Assembly: GCA_949825045.1 (NCBI GenBank)
Contig: OX463829.1
Span: 24,956,715-25,020,714, forward strand
Direction of reading: 5' to 3'
Length of the DNA stretch: 64,000 nt
Source of the DNA: Argyresthia goedartella
Taxonomy: Eukaryota; Arthropoda; Insecta; Lepidoptera; Argyresthiidae
The notes beneath the pieces were generated by a model. It was not told the DNA's origin. It did no database searches and saw nothing but the letters and a program-made list of their open reading frames with translations. The translations under genes and the position numbers were made by a program. Shown here piece by piece: positions 9,950 to 20,900 of this stretch. Numbering within the stretch: position 1 is the first letter of the stretch; each line of letters starts with the position of its first letter.

Positions 9950-10640
9950 ATTTCATGGTTTTCTAAATGCACTTTCTTCACAACCCGATCCGACATTTCG
10001 TTTTATGAATGGAATATCGTTTATTCGTTTGTTTATCGTCATCATGATTACAATACTCTCGTGATTGTTATTTGGCCAGCCAGGGTGGATTATCTGCTAC
10101 ACTAGCTCAAGTTAGCTATACCTTTTGGTAAAACAATCGGCAGCGTAACTTCATGATGTAGGTAGGCAGTAAATAACTATAAATATAAAATGTCTTATTT
10201 CATTGTTAGGCTGAGAGAACAACGCAGGGAAGTTCACTAGCATTTACAGAAAACCGCATTAGAATCCGTCCACCCGTTGGTGCGCTAGAGTGCCACAGAC
10301 AGATACACAGACAGACAGACCCGTTTTTCGTAAAAACCAGGGTGGCAAAGGCACAGTTTTGCCCACATCTAAGTAGATAAAGTCTTACAATGGTGCCGGC
10401 AGAGCAATAGAGCAATGTATTTAGTATGTTTGCATGTATATGTGGTTAAGTGCTACAATTGAAAGACTTGCAAGCAATAGGTACCTATCTATCTACCACA
10501 ATTTGCCAACACTGCATTCTCTCTCTGATTTGCTTTTCTCTCTCTACTAATGGAATATTTCATGGATTTCTAAATGCACTTTCTTCGCAGCACGATGCAA
10601 TGGTTCGTTTAATGAATCTAATTATTTTATTGGGTTGTTT
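9950..10640. repeat. Pair of about 80-bp direct repeats (9950-10035 and 10556-10640)
   Basis: Both share TTTCATGG, then TTTCTAAATGCACTTTCTTC and a similar stretch to GTTTGTTTA/GGTTGTTTG. The spacing is about 606 bp and the interval contains the repeat at 10206-10345. They could be the ends of one element or an old duplication. Confidence 0.5.
10206..10410 (-). repeat. Dispersed repeat (inverse copy of 1-135)
   Basis: ATTTACAGAAAACCGCATTA, CGCTAGAGTGCCACAGACAG and a run of CAGA units match the start of the window in reverse complement. Confidence 0.6.
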
Positions 10641-10778
10641 GAATGCAGGCGGAATCGTAATGAGAATTTTATAGGAGGTTTAATAAAAGTTACAGCTGGA
10701 AGGTTTTAACTTGATAACGACAATATTGGTAGTATATACGTTGCTTACACCCATAGTTATATTACTCATACGTCATAA

Positions 10779-11140
10779 ACCTAAGTTACTACCTATCTAC
10801 CTTCCTATATAATACTGGCAGGTATGTAGACTAGGTAGTTAAAATACAAGATAATAGGAATAGGTAGTTATAATACAAGATCCTAGTTCCAACTTGAGGC
10901 AATAGTTCATTTAATTATAGGTCGCATACCTAAGTAAATATTTAACTTTCTATATAAAACTAGTAGGTTTGTAGAATAGGTAGTTATAATACAAGATCCT
11001 AGTTCCAGCTTGAGGCAATAGTTAATTTACTTATAGATCGCAAACCTAAGTAACTATCTACCTTTCTATATAAAACTGGTAGGTATGTATAATATGTAGT
11101 TATATATAAGATACAAGATCTTAGTTCCGACTTGAGCCAT
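10779..11140. repeat. Tandem repeat, units of about 116-148 bp, three copies
   Basis: CCTAAGT recurs at 10780, 10929 and 11045, each followed by a TCTATATAA..CTGG/TAGTAGG stretch and by ATACAAGATCCTAGTTCC. The first unit carries an extra about 30 bp from a local duplication of the AGGTAGTTA segment. Copies differ at scattered bases. No coding content; 11140-11490 is unassigned. Confidence 0.75.
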
Positions 11141-11494
11141 TGTAGAGCTAAGTAAGCATCTCTATTGTCTTAACATGGTCGAGTTATTCAATGTCAATGA
11201 ACTCAGATGCTTCCATTCAAGATAGATTAGTTCAGGTCCTATTGAATCGAAAAACAAAAGTTAAAACGATTGGTGGCTGAATATCCGGAACATGTAGAAT
11301 TTAATGATTTATACCTACCCTTATCTCGAATAGGTACCTATATACATCAACGGAAAAATGCCCGTGGGGCCAGCGGTGCATGTCCCTTCATACCTACTTT
11401 CTTTGTGTGTAGCTAAAACAATAAAAAGTAGATACAGGTATTTTAAAAAATATTGTACAACAAAATTAACAATGGTGAACTTATACCTAAAAGG

Positions 11495-11668
11495 CTGGTA
11501 TTTAATCGCACATCAAAATACTGATTTGCGCAGCAAAAACTTTTTTTATGTTTTAAACTTCGCTTCGCTCACCCCTTTTACCTTTCAACTTCTTAGGTAG
11601 ATTTACCGCAGCATTTTTCCCTGATATTTACTATGCAAATCAGTATTTTTGTTGTGCAGTTCAATATT
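11495..11668 (-). mobile_element. Modular MITE, arm type C, core copy 2 (truncated core)
   Basis: The left arm GGTATTTAATCGCACATCAA and the right arm CAGTATTTTTGTTGTGCAGT form imperfect inverted ends. Between them is part of the core (CTTCGCTTCGCTCACCCC, then TACCGCAG), with the half nearest the left arm deleted. Confidence 0.65.
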
Positions 11669-11769
11669 TCCCAATCTAAAATAGACCCCAAAATGAGAGG
11701 GAGAAGTGAATTATTAAAATATGAGGTCGTCCTATTGGTAAAAAGTTTCATTCTTTTTTTAAATTTTGC

Positions 11770-12151
11770 TATACTCTGTTTCTAGGGCAGGCGAAAAAAC
11801 GGACTTTGACTTTTGTGCCTACCACAGTGATCACCAAACTTTTTTGGTGGGGTTCAAAAATTATCAGCCGTATGAATGTAGGGAATAAAGAAGAAATAAG
11901 AAATCGTTCGCATCTGCTCAGGTCCAAAAATTGATCCGAATTTGTAAACTTGTTTTATTCTAAACACGTCGAATCAGGTTTGTTATCCCTGACTGGTAGC
12001 GTCGCTCACCCCACCCCGTACCACGAAACGCAGTACTACGCGGAAACGATACAGAAGTGCATGGAGGGCGATACGCATCGTTTTCTTTCGACGCTAACAT
12101 AATACTTAATGTCATTGTCCGTTTTTTCGCGTGCCCTAGAAACAGAGTATA
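11770..12151. mobile_element. TIR element, 382 bp, 35-bp near-perfect terminal inverted repeats
   Basis: The left end TATACTCTGTTTCTAGGGCA and the 15 bases after it match the reverse complement of 12117-12151 at 34 of 35 positions. The outermost TA on each side can be read as a TA target duplication, as in Tc1/mariner-type MITEs. The interior is non-coding. Confidence 0.8.
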
Positions 12152-12394
12152 TTAAAATTCAAACTACCTGAAGGTATGACGTGCATCAGGTCAGGGTCGC
12201 ACAACCGCCCTTGTTCAACAGGGTTGTTATTGCATTCGTAACGAGGTTGCCTGCTGGCTGAGCTAGACTTCCGTTCAATCTAGATTCTAGGCGAACTAAA
12301 TAGCTGAACGATCTAGAAAACACGCTCCGCCTCAAGGCGTTACTTTTATTCGACGGCTTTTTTAGGGATTATACTTTCAGATTTCAAAATACAT

Positions 12395-12785
12395 ACATAG
12401 ATTTTATTGACAATTACAAGATCATTGTATACGAAAAGTCTTTAGTACTGTAGATATTTACATATACTTAGCAATCGTCATTTTGTGTCACTTCTCTACA
12501 TTAGACCACTGTGCGAGAAGCAAACTCCCACAGATTGATTTTAGATCTCTTTTAAAAATTGGTTGTGCTTAACTAATACAAATATCACAATATTCATTAT
12601 TATAAATAATAACAGGAATAAATAATTACATAATTATTAACAGCAAGGTCTGTGTTGAGCCAGATTAGACCCCATACAGTCCCATAATTTAAGCAATCTT
12701 GAACATTGTAATATCCCTTTTTCGACAAAGTCGCTTTAACATGGTTTTTACATTGCTCAAATGGCAATTTCAAGATCTCCAGGTC
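12395..12785 (-). mobile_element. 3' end of a Jockey/CR1-group LINE (family R)
   Basis: Read on the minus strand, the last codons encode a C-terminus resembling that of the LINE-1 ORF2 (FKNHVKATLSKKGYY), followed by a 3' UTR with CTCCCACAG and ending in AATAAA-type sequence. Other copies are at 30222-30562, 37790-38100 and 45721-46385. It is 5'-truncated. Confidence 0.7.
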
Positions 12786-12818
12786 CTGTAACCTGTACCG
12801 TGGAGGGCTAGGTACACA

Positions 12819-13160
12819 TTGTCATTAATAAAACATAATAAACCTTTCTCTTTTGACCGCGTGCCAAACGTCGAAATTCGACGGAAGACGAAGGACGAAG
12901 ATGTAGGTAAGCGGATAACGAGACTGAGGTGGAGATGGACGGGACACTTGGATGGACGGGATGACGGACGCTGGACCAAAGCAGTCACGGAGTGGTGGGC
13001 AAGGAGAGCGACAAGGCCAGTGGGCAGACCACCTGACCGATGGTCCGACGATATACTAGAGTCGACAGAATCTCAATGGATGCGGATGGCACAGGTCCGT
13101 AGGGGTTGGCGCTATAGAGAAGAGGCCTGTGCACAGCAGTGGGTAGATGTGGGTTGAGCA
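12819..13160 (+). pseudogene. RTE-type LINE ORF2, C-terminal fragment
   Basis: About 112 residues are open and end at a TGA. The sequence has the hallmark basic C-terminus of RTE-clade ORF2: RITRLRWRWTGHL, then DGRWTKAVTEWW, then RPVGRPPDRWSDDI, then QVRRGWRYREEACAQQWV. The polymerase and endonuclease are absent. A relict, not a host gene. Confidence 0.8.
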
Positions 13161-13164
13161 TGAT

Positions 13165-13372
13165 GAATAAACATTTACATACAGGCACATACCTTGCTTC
13201 TGGCCGTACACTAGGATACTATTTGTAGTGGGAAACCAGAAACAGGGACGTCACACGCATTTAAGCATCTAAGACCTGAGGGCTTTTTTTTCTGAACCCC
13301 CAGCCGGGGATCGAACCCGGGACCTCTCGCATGGTAGGCAGAGCCACAACCGCTGCGCCACAGAGGTCTTCA
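13165..13372 (-). mobile_element. SINE-1 copy
   Basis: A minus-strand tRNA-like head (CTCTGTGGCGCAGCGGTTGT) and B box GGTTCGATCC are well preserved; the body has a shortened GATGCTTAAATGCGTG. The flank at 13373-13430 matches that of the SINE-1 at 8399. From 13440 to 14290 I see no gene or clear repeat. Confidence 0.85.
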
Positions 13373-14301
13373 ATTACTATACATAGATACATCAGTGATG
13401 AAATTATATGTTCGTGAATTTCGGGGTGGTTTGCTTTAACGTCCAACATTATGTTTATTTTAAGTAGGTAAATGTTATGACAGAGTGCTGAGTTATTTTA
13501 AGAGATTTTGCGCTGAGTGGTCCACTGATTACTAAGAAGATGTGAATAATCAGGCTCGAGCCCTTGTCTTTATTCAAGAAAAGTCCTCATCAAAACACAT
13601 GCCGAAGGGAACCAAAAACCAAAACTGAACAAATTTCAATAAAATGTTCATGGGACCAGCTCAGAAGTATGACCTTCCAGTTAAAAAAAAACAACAAAAT
13701 CGATTAAAAATTAGAGTTTAACTACACACCTTTCTGCTAGTTGACTTGCAAGTAAAATACCCACATCTTGGATCTTTCTGAGCCCAGAAAGTTGTCTAAC
13801 AAATACCGCAAAATGCTCGATAAGTTACCTTTGGTTACCTCACGCTCAGAGCGGTTTATGTAACGAGCACTGTCTCCAAAAAGGAGAAAATAATAACAAA
13901 CATTATTTTCCACATCACGTAGAAAAAATAAACGCCGCTAATGTAATTTCTCCGTTTCGCAACGCTATGAAAGCTTCCTTTTAGAATGGGAATGTATAGT
14001 AAATGTCTGCGTTTATTTTCTGCTTCATATATCAGCTGCTAAACGGTGAATGGTCTGTTTTATCAAGAATTCTAACGTTTTTTTTCTACATTTTGTGTTC
14101 TTACACACTTACAGTAATTACTTTAAGTATACAGGGTGAATTCTATTGTTAAAATTTTGGGAAATTAAGAGAGCTCATCATTATAAAAACTTTCTCCAAA
14201 AAAGCGATGGTCGCAAACGATAAAAAAATTTTGGGACTCCCATAGTCCGTAGAAGATCATTCACTAAGGTCGGCTGATTCAAATAGGGGAATATTAAACT
14301 G

Positions 14302-14500
14302 CACATCAATAATACTGATTTGCGCAGCTAATATACCGATTTTCACAGAAAATATTTAGGCAAAATACTGCGGTAGCTTAGTCTTAGTCTTAGGTTGAAT
14401 ATGCAACAACAACAAAAATATTTAAAACATAAAAAGTGTTTTTTCTGATCCTTTTTTGCTGTGAAAATCAGTATTTTTGATGTTCGATTAGCCAATTCAA
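14302..14500 (+). mobile_element. Modular MITE, arm type C, core copy 3 (core mostly deleted)
   Basis: Arms: CACATCAATAATACTGATTT on the left and AATCAGTATTTTTGATGTTC on the right. Only ACTGCGGTAGCTTAG and the GTTGAATATGCAACAACAAC part of the core remain, so the foldback centre is missing. Confidence 0.6.
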
Positions 14501-14965
14501 AAGCCATTCAAATATATACCCATAATATAGTCGTAAGACAGTGTAGACGGGAGAAGATTTTTTTAGCTTTTCGCTTATCCGGATGAAGCGTCAATTAAGT
14601 AAGCCTAATAAAAAAAAAACAATTCTCTTTTTATAAAAATCCCCTTCTTCATGTTTCAAATCTCCACTCCCCAGCTTCCCAGACCCAGACGGAACAGAAC
14701 TTGTTTCGAATAATTGGGCACGAAAACATGACTCTTACGTCGCGCGTCACACTTACCGAATACAATTGCATCACGCCCGCGCCCGCGCCGCGCCCGCGCC
14801 GCGCCGGGTAGCGGGTACAGTTTGAAAGTGTAATTTTCGACCATCAATTGTTGCAAGAGCTTGGCTCAACCACTTTCCTCGTGCTTTGCCCCAATGTTTT
14901 GATCGTGGACAGAGAATGGCGTGGAGTTGACCTTTCTTTAATTGTTTTTCTTGCGGTTTCCTTTT

Positions 14966-15014
14966 GTACAGAAGCTGACATAACTGAGAGCAGCAGTTAT
15001 GTCAGCTTCTGTAC
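14966..15014. repeat. Perfect hairpin, 21-bp arms, 7-base loop
   Basis: GTACAGAAGCTGACATAACT plus G (14966-14986) is the exact reverse complement of 14994-15014; the loop is AGAGCAG. It stands alone between a GC-rich block (14770-14810) and non-coding sequence. Confidence 0.9.
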
Positions 15015-15499
15015 CAGCTGTTAACCTATGTACCTCTTAACCTCTCAAAAACCGAGGGTAGTTGGGACGGGCCGCGGTTTTGAACCTTATGCCATGGTTA
15101 TAAAATTTAAAACCCATAACGGAAAAGTGGCGTTAGCTAACGCCGGTGGTATTCAAGAGGTTAAATGTCATCCAGTATCGATCCTTGCACGTATATTTTA
15201 ACAAGCAATACGTCACAGATAGTAAAAATCAATCCATTGCTTATGTATAGCCAGTGAAGCAAGCCCTTGGACTATTATAAAATTAGGACCACCCAAGACG
15301 CTCGCCCGCATCGAACTAACGAACGATTTTATTTTCATTCTGTAACAAACTAACTAACTAACTAACTGAGTTGCAGAAAACGATCTTTCAATGTTCAAGC
15401 TCCGCATAATGCTAATGCGCGTAACATCAAGGCGTTTGAACTGTCATGAACATTACGTATTCAAAATAAGAGCCATATTTTATCAAACGTCTTCAAACT

Positions 15500-15842
15500 T
15501 CAAACTTCAAAAACTTTATTGCTACTAAGTGTAAAATAGGTGGTGCAATCTTAAAATAGAACAGGCACTTATGTCCGATATCACCAACAGTTAAGGGACA
15601 CTTATGTCCGATATCACCAACAGTTAAGGGACACTTAGCTCTTTTTCTTACCTGTTTAGCGATTGTTTCGGAGGCCGGACTCATATGGGGGTCCCCAAGG
15701 AGTCTAGATGACCCTTAACTTAGGGCAAATCGAAAAAACCGCAAGGTGACCCCTGAAAGAAATAAAAAGTCCCCTAAAAGATAGGAATCGTTGGTGAAAT
15801 CGGCGATTAGTTACCCTTTTCGGATATTGCAATATTATAAAA
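15500..15842. mobile_element. LINE tail scrap followed by a foldback MITE (family M)
   Basis: ACTTTATTGCTACTAAGTG at about 15513 looks like a LINE tail on the minus strand. From about 15566, CCGATATCACCAACAGTTAA pairs with the inverted AACGATT..CCGATTTCACC end at about 15795-15830. The left end carries an exact 33-bp tandem duplication (15566-15598 and 15599-15631). A relative lies at 31765-31955. Confidence 0.6.
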
Positions 15843-16235
15843 ACATTTCTTTAGGGAACTGACGCGCCATAATTGTAAATATCGTTTGTTTCTGCAACTC
15901 AGTGAGTATGAAATAAAACTGACAGCAAATCACCAGAGGAGTATTCTCGGAGCTCCGCCGCTCCACCGGCGTCACTGTTCCCCGCGTGACGGTCAAGGCT
16001 GGCTACCCGGTTTCACTTTCTGAGACCAAAACATTTTCACCGCGTGCGATCTCACGCAGTCGTTGGCCGGGGGGCTACTCAGCGTGGCTTCTATTACTGC
16101 CAGATGTTTGTTTTATGCCGCCACATTATCTTATTCGAATCCAAAATCGACACAATTTAAATAGAATTTACGCATATGGGAAATCGTTTAGTGTGAAGTA
16201 AATGGTGTTTAGGATATGAAAAATTTTCGTCATTT

Positions 16236-16606
16236 TTAGGGTTCCTACCCGAAGGGTGCCAAACGGGACCCTATTACTAAGCCTCCGCCGCCGTCCGTCC
16301 GCCGTCCGTCCGTCCGCCTGTCACCAGGCTGTATCTCATGAACCGTGATAGTTATACAGATGAAATTTTCACAGATGATGTATTTATCTTGCCGCTATAC
16401 CAACAAATACTAAAAATAGAATAAAATGAATATTTAAGGGGGCTGTTTACGTACATGGATTGTGAAAGTAGCCGCACCAATAACTCTGTAGACAAAGTTT
16501 TGCTATGTAAAATCGAAACTATTCACTCCACACCATCCCAACCATTTTACGGTGATACGGAACCCTTCCTGCGCGAGTTCGACTCACTCTTAACCGTTTT
16601 AATTAT
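16236..16606 (+). repeat. GGGTTCCG-family repeat copy
   Basis: It begins TAGGGTTCCTACCCGAAGGG, has a CCGTCCGTCC run, TTGCCGCTATACCAACAAAT and ends TACGGAACCCTTCC with a diverged tail. It lacks about 50 bp of the middle (ending ...AAGGGGGCTG at 16440). The GC-richer stretch 15930-16130 before it has no supported gene. Confidence 0.8.
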
Positions 16607-16844
16607 TTTTTCTTATTAATATTCATTTATTGCACTCCATCATAACAAACATTATTTTCCACATCACGTAGAAAACATAACAACAATAAGGAATAGAAAA
16701 AATAACAACATCATGACAATAAGGTCTTAATATATATGTAGATAGTGGTAGATCATTATGGACCCTGTCGGGAACAAACAATGTTCTATCTAATGTTGCA
16801 TATCTAATGTATTCGTAGATTTGATATTTTGTTTAGGGGAATTA

Positions 16845-17655
16845 TAAAACGATCGAATAAAAAACTAATTGAGCGAATGACCATGAAACGAGCGAAAAAA
16901 AGACTAAATTGAGCATTTTCTTTCTGATAATAATAAAATCCAGAACAAGCTTACATAAAGGGGCATTTCAGAAATTAAAATTCTAGCTGTGCGACCAAAT
17001 TACTAAGTGAGCGACTAGAAATACAGAGAGGGCAACTTCAATAACGGAACAGAGAAAGCCAAATTTGGGTAGAATAGGTTATTGTGGCCTAATTTCAATG
17101 GCTAGTATTTAATCGCACATCAAATATACCGATTTGCACAGCAAAAATCCATTAAATTTGCTGCGGCAGCTTAGGTGAAGGGTAAAGGGGGTGAGCGAAA
17201 CGAAGCCCCCTTTATCCTTCGTGTTAGGTTCAACATCTAAGAACAACAAAAAATACTTAAAACATAGACTTTTAAGTACTCATTAAATATTTTAAACATA
17301 AAAAGTGTTTTTGCTGCGCAAATCAGTATTTTTGATGAGCGATTAAATACCACCCTTTTCTTTTTCTTTTTTGTGATTCTCGTGTAGTTTCATGTGTCAT
17401 TCCGGTCTTTGTTTTTATTTTTCTTGTAATTGTAAGTAAATGTAATTGGAGCGTAGCGGAGAAGAGCGTATGCAAAGAAAAGCTTTTCATTTTGTGTTTT
17501 AAGTAACTCAAATTAATGTTTGTAAGTTGCTGATCTGTTGATTTCTCGCCACTCGCAGTCAGTCGCTCACTTAGTAATACAACAACCTAAATCAATTATG
17601 TTTGTCGCTCAAAACTTTAATTTACAGTCATTCGTTTAAATACTACCCTTTTGTT
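16845..17655 (+). mobile_element. Nested modular MITE: type C element (core copy 4) within type F arms
   Basis: The inner element (17098-17355) has the ends GCTAGTATTTAATCGCACAT and GATGAGCGATTAAATACCAC around a full core (TGCGGCAGCTTAGGTGAAGG, foldback centre, GTGTTAGGTTCAACATC). Both outer flanks carry a different inverted arm pair (GAGCGAATGACCATG and GACCAAATTACTAAGTGAGC on the left; CGCTCACTTAGTAATAC and CAGTCATTCG on the right). Confidence 0.6.
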
Positions 17656-17949
17656 AATGGGGGTTTATTCGTGGACTTAAAAGATAATTTTTGTCGAAGA
17701 GACTTATTGTCAAATAAATCACCCTTCCCACTTACCAATCACTTACTTACTTAGCACAACAATACAAAACAATACAACCTATCAATTATGGCATAGGTTG
17801 TATTGTGAAGAACTTTCAGCAATTATTTCTTATAATTAGCGCACTGTGTGAGCATATTATAATTCCGAAATTAAAACGTTTACAGGGATTACCGCTAGCC
17901 TATGAACAAGACGTAAGTCATTCGCGTTGCTCGTCTTCACATATTCAAC

Positions 17950-18196
17950 AACACGACTGGCCGAGTCGGCAGTGACCCTGCCTACGAAGCCAAGGGCCCC
18001 GGGTTCGAGTACCGGTGGGGGCAAATATTTGTTTGATGAGAACGTATGTTCCCTAGTCATGGTTGTTTATCTATCTAAGTATAATATGTATCTATATAAG
18101 TACGTGTATCGTTGTCTAGTACCCAAGAAACAGGAAATACTAGTTTGGGGCTAGATCAATGTGTGTAAATAGTGCCCAAGGTATTATTATTATTAA
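17950..18196 (+). mobile_element. SINE-2 copy, first half of a tandem duplication
   Basis: CGACTGGCCGAGTCGGCAGT starts the head, with B box GGGTTCGAGTACC. It is the first SINE in a duplicated segment (see 17950-19140). Confidence 0.85.
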
Positions 18197-18531
18197 GGTA
18201 TTATTATAAGAGAGATGAAATACTCAGTATTTAAATCTCGCAATTAGTCTCATGCTTCTCTTATACTCCTTTTCCCATGGCATAACACGTTGTCAAATCA
18301 TAGGAGAAGACCCCTGCATCACGTGTAAAGGTACAATGTGTTTGCCAGAATCGTTCCCGCTGTAATATTCCAACTATTTCCGACCGCTTTTATCTACAGA
18401 CTGTTTCAAATCAGACAAGGTTTAGGGCTTTCTATTCCAAGGTAGGCATTTCAAAAATGGACTGATGACTGAGCTGAGGATGACGATGATGATGCGCAGG
18501 ATTTCAAAAAGTACGTTTCTATTCCTCCTTC

Positions 18532-18806
18532 GACGACCCGAATGGCCGAGTCGGCAGTGACCCTACCTACGAAGCCAAGGGTCCCGGGTTCGAGTCCCGT
18601 TGGGGGCAAATATTTGTTTGATGAGAACGTATGTTTGTACCCTATATAGTCTTGTATAAGTATAATATTTATTATAAATACCCTAAGTATAATATTTATC
18701 TGTATAAGTACGTGTATTGTTATCTAGTACCCAAGATACAGGAAATCCTAGTTTGGGGCTAGATCAATGTGTGTAAATAGTGCCCAAGGTATTATTATTA
18801 TTAAGG
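18532..18806 (+). mobile_element. SINE-2 copy, second half of the tandem duplication
   Basis: CGACGACCCGAATGGCCGAG head and GGGTTCGAGTCCCG B box, both better preserved than in the first copy. An internal AATATTTATTATAAATAC insertion is unique to this copy. Confidence 0.85.
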
Positions 18807-19244
18807 TATTATTATAAGAGAGATGAAATACTCAGTATTTAAATCTCGCAATTAGTCTCATGCTTCTCTTATACTCCTTTTCCCATGGCATAACACGTTG
18901 TCAAATCATAGGAGAAGACCCCTGCATCACGTGCAAAGGTACAATGTGTAGGCCAGAATCGTTCCCGCTGTAATATTCCAACTATTTCCGACCGCTTTTA
19001 TCTACAGACTGATTCAAATCAGACAAAGTTAGGCTAGGTTAGGGCTTTCTTTTCCAAGGTAGACATTTCAAAAATGAACTAATGACTGTGAGCTGTGGAT
19101 GATGATGATGCGCAGGATTTCAAAAAGTGCGTTTCTATTAATATGAGAGTAGTTTGGCGAGAAGGGTATGGGCTAAGAAAAGATTATTAAAAATAATCAG
19201 GTAGGGTCTTAATGCAACAAATAACCGCCTGTTCAACACTTGTT

Positions 19245-20164
19245 TAATAGTAGTTTATGTGACTGATTCATAATGCCTAATTAATTATGTACCGTTACAT
19301 ACACTAGTTTATCTACACACGTATCATAAACCATCTTTACTGCGTCCAAAAACTGCAATTTACGATCAGCATAATGTTATACTACTTGGTAAAAACTCAT
19401 TTCTTATCTTATTTTATGATTGATACATTATGACCATAATGTATTAATTTTTGACAAATTATAACATTCAAATTTCGAACGCCGACGCCCGCCTGCGTGC
19501 TGCCCCCCTAGTTCGTCTGTGAAGTTGGTACTACAGAACAAGCTAAACAAATGCAGAGTAATTATCAATGCCACCATGCCAGTCGAACATGCGGTTCCTG
19601 AACACATCAAAGAGAGTTTATGATATGTTGTAGATAAACTAGTGTATGTAACTGTACATAATTAGGCATTAAACTCTCGAGTGATATTATTATGTATCAG
19701 TCACATAAAATACTTTCCATTATGTATCAGTCACATAATAGTAGTTTATGTGACTGCTACATAATGCCTAATTATGTACAGTTACATACACTAGTTTATC
19801 TACACACATATCATAAGCTCTCTTTGATGTGTTCAGGAACCGCATGTTTGACCGACATTGTGGTTCTGCAATTGTTTAGCTTGTTCTTTAGTACCAACTT
19901 CACGCAGGCGGGCGTCGGCGTTCGAAATTTGAATGTCAGTACCAACTTCACAGACAAACTAGGGACGGCACGCGGGTGGGCGTCGGCGTTCGAAATTTGA
20001 ATGTCATAATATGTAGAAAAATTACACATTATGGTCATAATGTGTAATTTTTCAGATAAGGAATGAGTTTTTACCAAATAGTTTAACATTATGCTGATCG
20101 TAACATGCGGTTTTTGTACGCAGTAAAGAGGGTTTATGATACGTGTGTAGATAAACTACTATTA
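19245..20164. mobile_element. Two inverted foldback MITEs forming a giant palindrome
   Basis: Each half (19245-19740 and 19741-20164) has its own terminal inverted repeats starting TAATAGTAGTTTATGTGACT and a GC-rich centre with TTCGAACGCCGACGCCC. The halves are in opposite orientation, so the whole block is an imperfect inverted repeat with arms of about 430 bp, centred near 19740. The right half carries an internal duplication of ACTTCAC...GCGTCGGCGTTCG. A further end of the family starts at 63957. Confidence 0.8.
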
Positions 20165-20496
20165 TAATACGTGGGTAGATAAAGTAAGAACGATAAAGAT
20201 TTGACACTTGTTTTGAGGTTAAACCATGTTTTATATTTCTTGTAGTAACACGACACGACTAAGTACAATCGACAGCTGGAACTCTATGTTAATATGTTGG
20301 TACGCCGAGATTGCTTACTAGGCGGATGTGGCACACACATACCTGCCACCAGGCGGCGCCTCGTAGGCGTCAGGTCTAAACGGCTGTCAGATAGTACAAA
20401 GTCAGAAAACCCTCATTAACGAACCTCATTCTTTTTTGAAGTCAGTTGAATTTTGACAGCAACTAACTACTATGATCGATCCTTCCTATGCGCCAG

Positions 20497-20900
20497 TGAC
20501 GCACTCGGTAATAACCGGCCAAGTCGGCGGCCGTCGGCGCCGCGTGTGACGCACTCGGTAATAACCGGCCAAGTCGGCGGCCGTCGGCGCCGCGTGTGAC
20601 GCACTCGGTAATAACCGGCCAAGTCGGCGGCCGTCGGCGCCGCGTGTGACGCACTCGGTAATAACCGGCCAAGTCGGCGGCCGTCGGCGCCGCGTGTGAC
20701 GCACTCGGTAATAACCGGCCAAGTCGGCGGCCGTCGGCGCCGCGTGTGACGCACTCGGTAATAACCGCCCAAGTCGGCGGCCGTCGGCGCCGCGTGTGAC
20801 GCACTCGGTAATAACCGGCCAAGTCGGCGGCCGTCGGCGCCGCGTGTGACGCACTCGGTAATAACCGCCCAAGTCGGCGGCCGTCGGCGCGGCGTGTCGG
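20497..20900. repeat. GC-rich minisatellite, 50-bp unit, eight copies
   Basis: GCACTCGGTAATAACCGGCC recurs every 50 bp from 20501 to 20851. Units are nearly identical; the sixth and eighth have ATAACCGCCC. The minus strand has no stop in any frame, giving three overlapping open frames that are not genes. The array runs into CGTGTCGGACTTCGCTCATT and TAGGGTTCCGTA, the edge of a minus-strand GGGTTCCG repeat. Confidence 0.95.

Larger units (their letters stand above)
17950..19140. repeat. Tandem duplication of about 590-608 bp including a SINE-2
   Basis: The SINE-2 plus about 300 bp of following sequence (for example TACTCAGTATTTAAATCTCG, then CTTCTCTTATACTCC and GATGATGATGCGCAGGATTT) is repeated at high identity. 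The offset is 585 in the SINE head and 608 after an extra AAGTATAATATTTAT segment in copy 2. Confidence 0.85.
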
